A stretch of 64,000 nucleotides of DNA from an uncultured Pseudomonadota bacterium (GTDB taxonomy: Bacteria > Pseudomonadota > Alphaproteobacteria > Rs-D84): positions 349,127-413,126 of the forward strand of contig CASFWA010000001.1 in the NCBI GenBank assembly GCA_949298405.1, written 5' to 3'. How positions within the stretch are numbered: position 1 is the first letter of the stretch; each line of letters opens with the position of its first letter. Under the pieces are notes generated by a model. The model was not told where the DNA came from. It searched no databases and worked only from the letters and a program-made list of their open reading frames with translations. Positions 63,573 through 64,000 of this stretch are shown here, piece by piece. The position numbers were made by a program, and so were the translations under genes.

Positions 63573-64000
63573 TTATCCTAAAGAAATATTAATTAGCGTT
63601 TTTGCAATTTCTTCGCACGATTTTTTACCTTTTGGTGCGTATTCTACGAATTCAAAACTTACTGCGTCATGGAACTCGTTTAATAAGTGTTGCGCTGTAT
63701 CTAATGATATTCCATTTGGTTCTGGAACTAATACTTCGTCAAATATACTTGGGTCCAGCGCATCAAAATCAAAAGATAAAACGAATGGTTTATTACTAAT
63801 TTTTGTGCGTATCTCATGTATTGTTTCTCTCAATTTTATTTTGTCTGATAGTTCTGTTGGAGTGCGCATAAATATATTGTTGCTTTTTACAAAATTTATT
63901 TCTGCATTTTCATATGAACGAGTACCTAAATAAAATACATTTTCTGGTTTAAGGGCGGGGCTTTTTGTTTGTAAAGATAACCAGCGCACATCACCTTCGC
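63573..64000 (-). CDS. Ureohydrolase (arginase/agmatinase family), 5' end beyond the window
   Basis: About 142 residues of the C-terminal half are present; the open frame runs past base 64000. FVLSFDFDALDPSIF is the family's S-x-D-x-D-x-x-D-P manganese motif, and EPNGISLDTAQ and SFEFVEYAP are the next conserved segments. Members split arginine, agmatine or formiminoglutamate to urea-type products; which one cannot be told from this part. The end lies four bases from the kinase-like gene's stop (convergent). Confidence 0.85.
   Translation of the reverse strand, partial: EGDVRWLSLQTKSPALKPENVFYLGTRSYENAEINFVKSNNIFMRTPTELSDKIKLRETIHEIRTKISNKPFVLSFDFDALDPSIFDEVLVPEPNGISLDTAQHLLNEFHDAVSFEFVEYAPKGKKSCEEIAKTLINISLG

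Overview
The window is AT-rich, densely packed Gram-negative chromosome. Core genes (rpsB-tsf, tyrS, eno, rho, polA, ssb, pth, clpB, rpsU, two tRNAs) are mixed with envelope genes (msbA-like exporter, lptC-lptB, bamE-like lipoprotein, OmpA/Pal-like lipoprotein, penicillin-binding protein 1C with an alpha-2-macroglobulin, EnvC-like factor, CtpA protease, beta-barrels, a large autotransporter). CarD, the EnvC/CtpA neighbourhood, lptC-lptB and bS21 point to an alphaproteobacterium. A single-chain pyruvate:ferredoxin oxidoreductase, together with a DUF4301 protein and an Mpi-type invertase that otherwise look like Bacteroidetes genes, suggests an anaerobic, probably gut-associated lineage with a reduced genome (RF32/CAG-type uncultured Alphaproteobacteria). 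This placement is inference from gene content.

Layout. 1-7.6 kb: DUF4301 protein (cut by the window edge), an N-domain-less ClpB behind a sigma-32-like promoter, a four-repeat protein of unknown function, and an MsbA-like exporter. 7.7-15.6 kb: tRNA-Ala, bS21, three small secreted proteins, polA, pth, a cysteine-rich secreted protein and two tandem lipoproteins. 15.6-22.6 kb: a small odd ORF, a 1069-residue secreted cysteine-rich protein, tRNA-Leu with a partial duplication, an omptin-like barrel and two further exported proteins. 22.6-33.4 kb: pbpC and its alpha-2-macroglobulin, an Mpi-type invertase and a subtilisin-like autotransporter. 33.4-41.2 kb: rpsB-tsf, tyrS, EnvC-like factor, then a kinase-like gene and a Fic protein with a changed active site placed before ctpA. 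41.2-48.3 kb: two tandem 20-residue-repeat proteins, nifJ, bamE-like gene, carD. 48.3-54.2 kb: lptB/lptC, exported proteins, Pal-like lipoprotein, small ORFs, eno. 54.2-64 kb: giant autotransporter, ssb, a structured RNA with its own promoter and terminator, a secreted cysteine-rich protein, rho, an overlapping membrane-protein/lipoprotein pair built like phage spanins, a cryptic kinase-like protein, and a ureohydrolase running off the right edge.

Themes. Housekeeping genes are separated by clear hairpin-plus-T-run terminators, several shared by convergent genes. Exported proteins without recognised function dominate the accessory part, many cysteine-rich. Several accessory genes have strong TTGACA-type promoters; three of these put the start codon within a few bases of the predicted transcription start, so their mRNAs may be leaderless. 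The best candidates for something undescribed are the structured RNA at 59.99-60.25 kb, the spanin-like pair, the kinase-like/Fic insertion before ctpA, the cryptic kinase-like protein, and the four-repeat protein.
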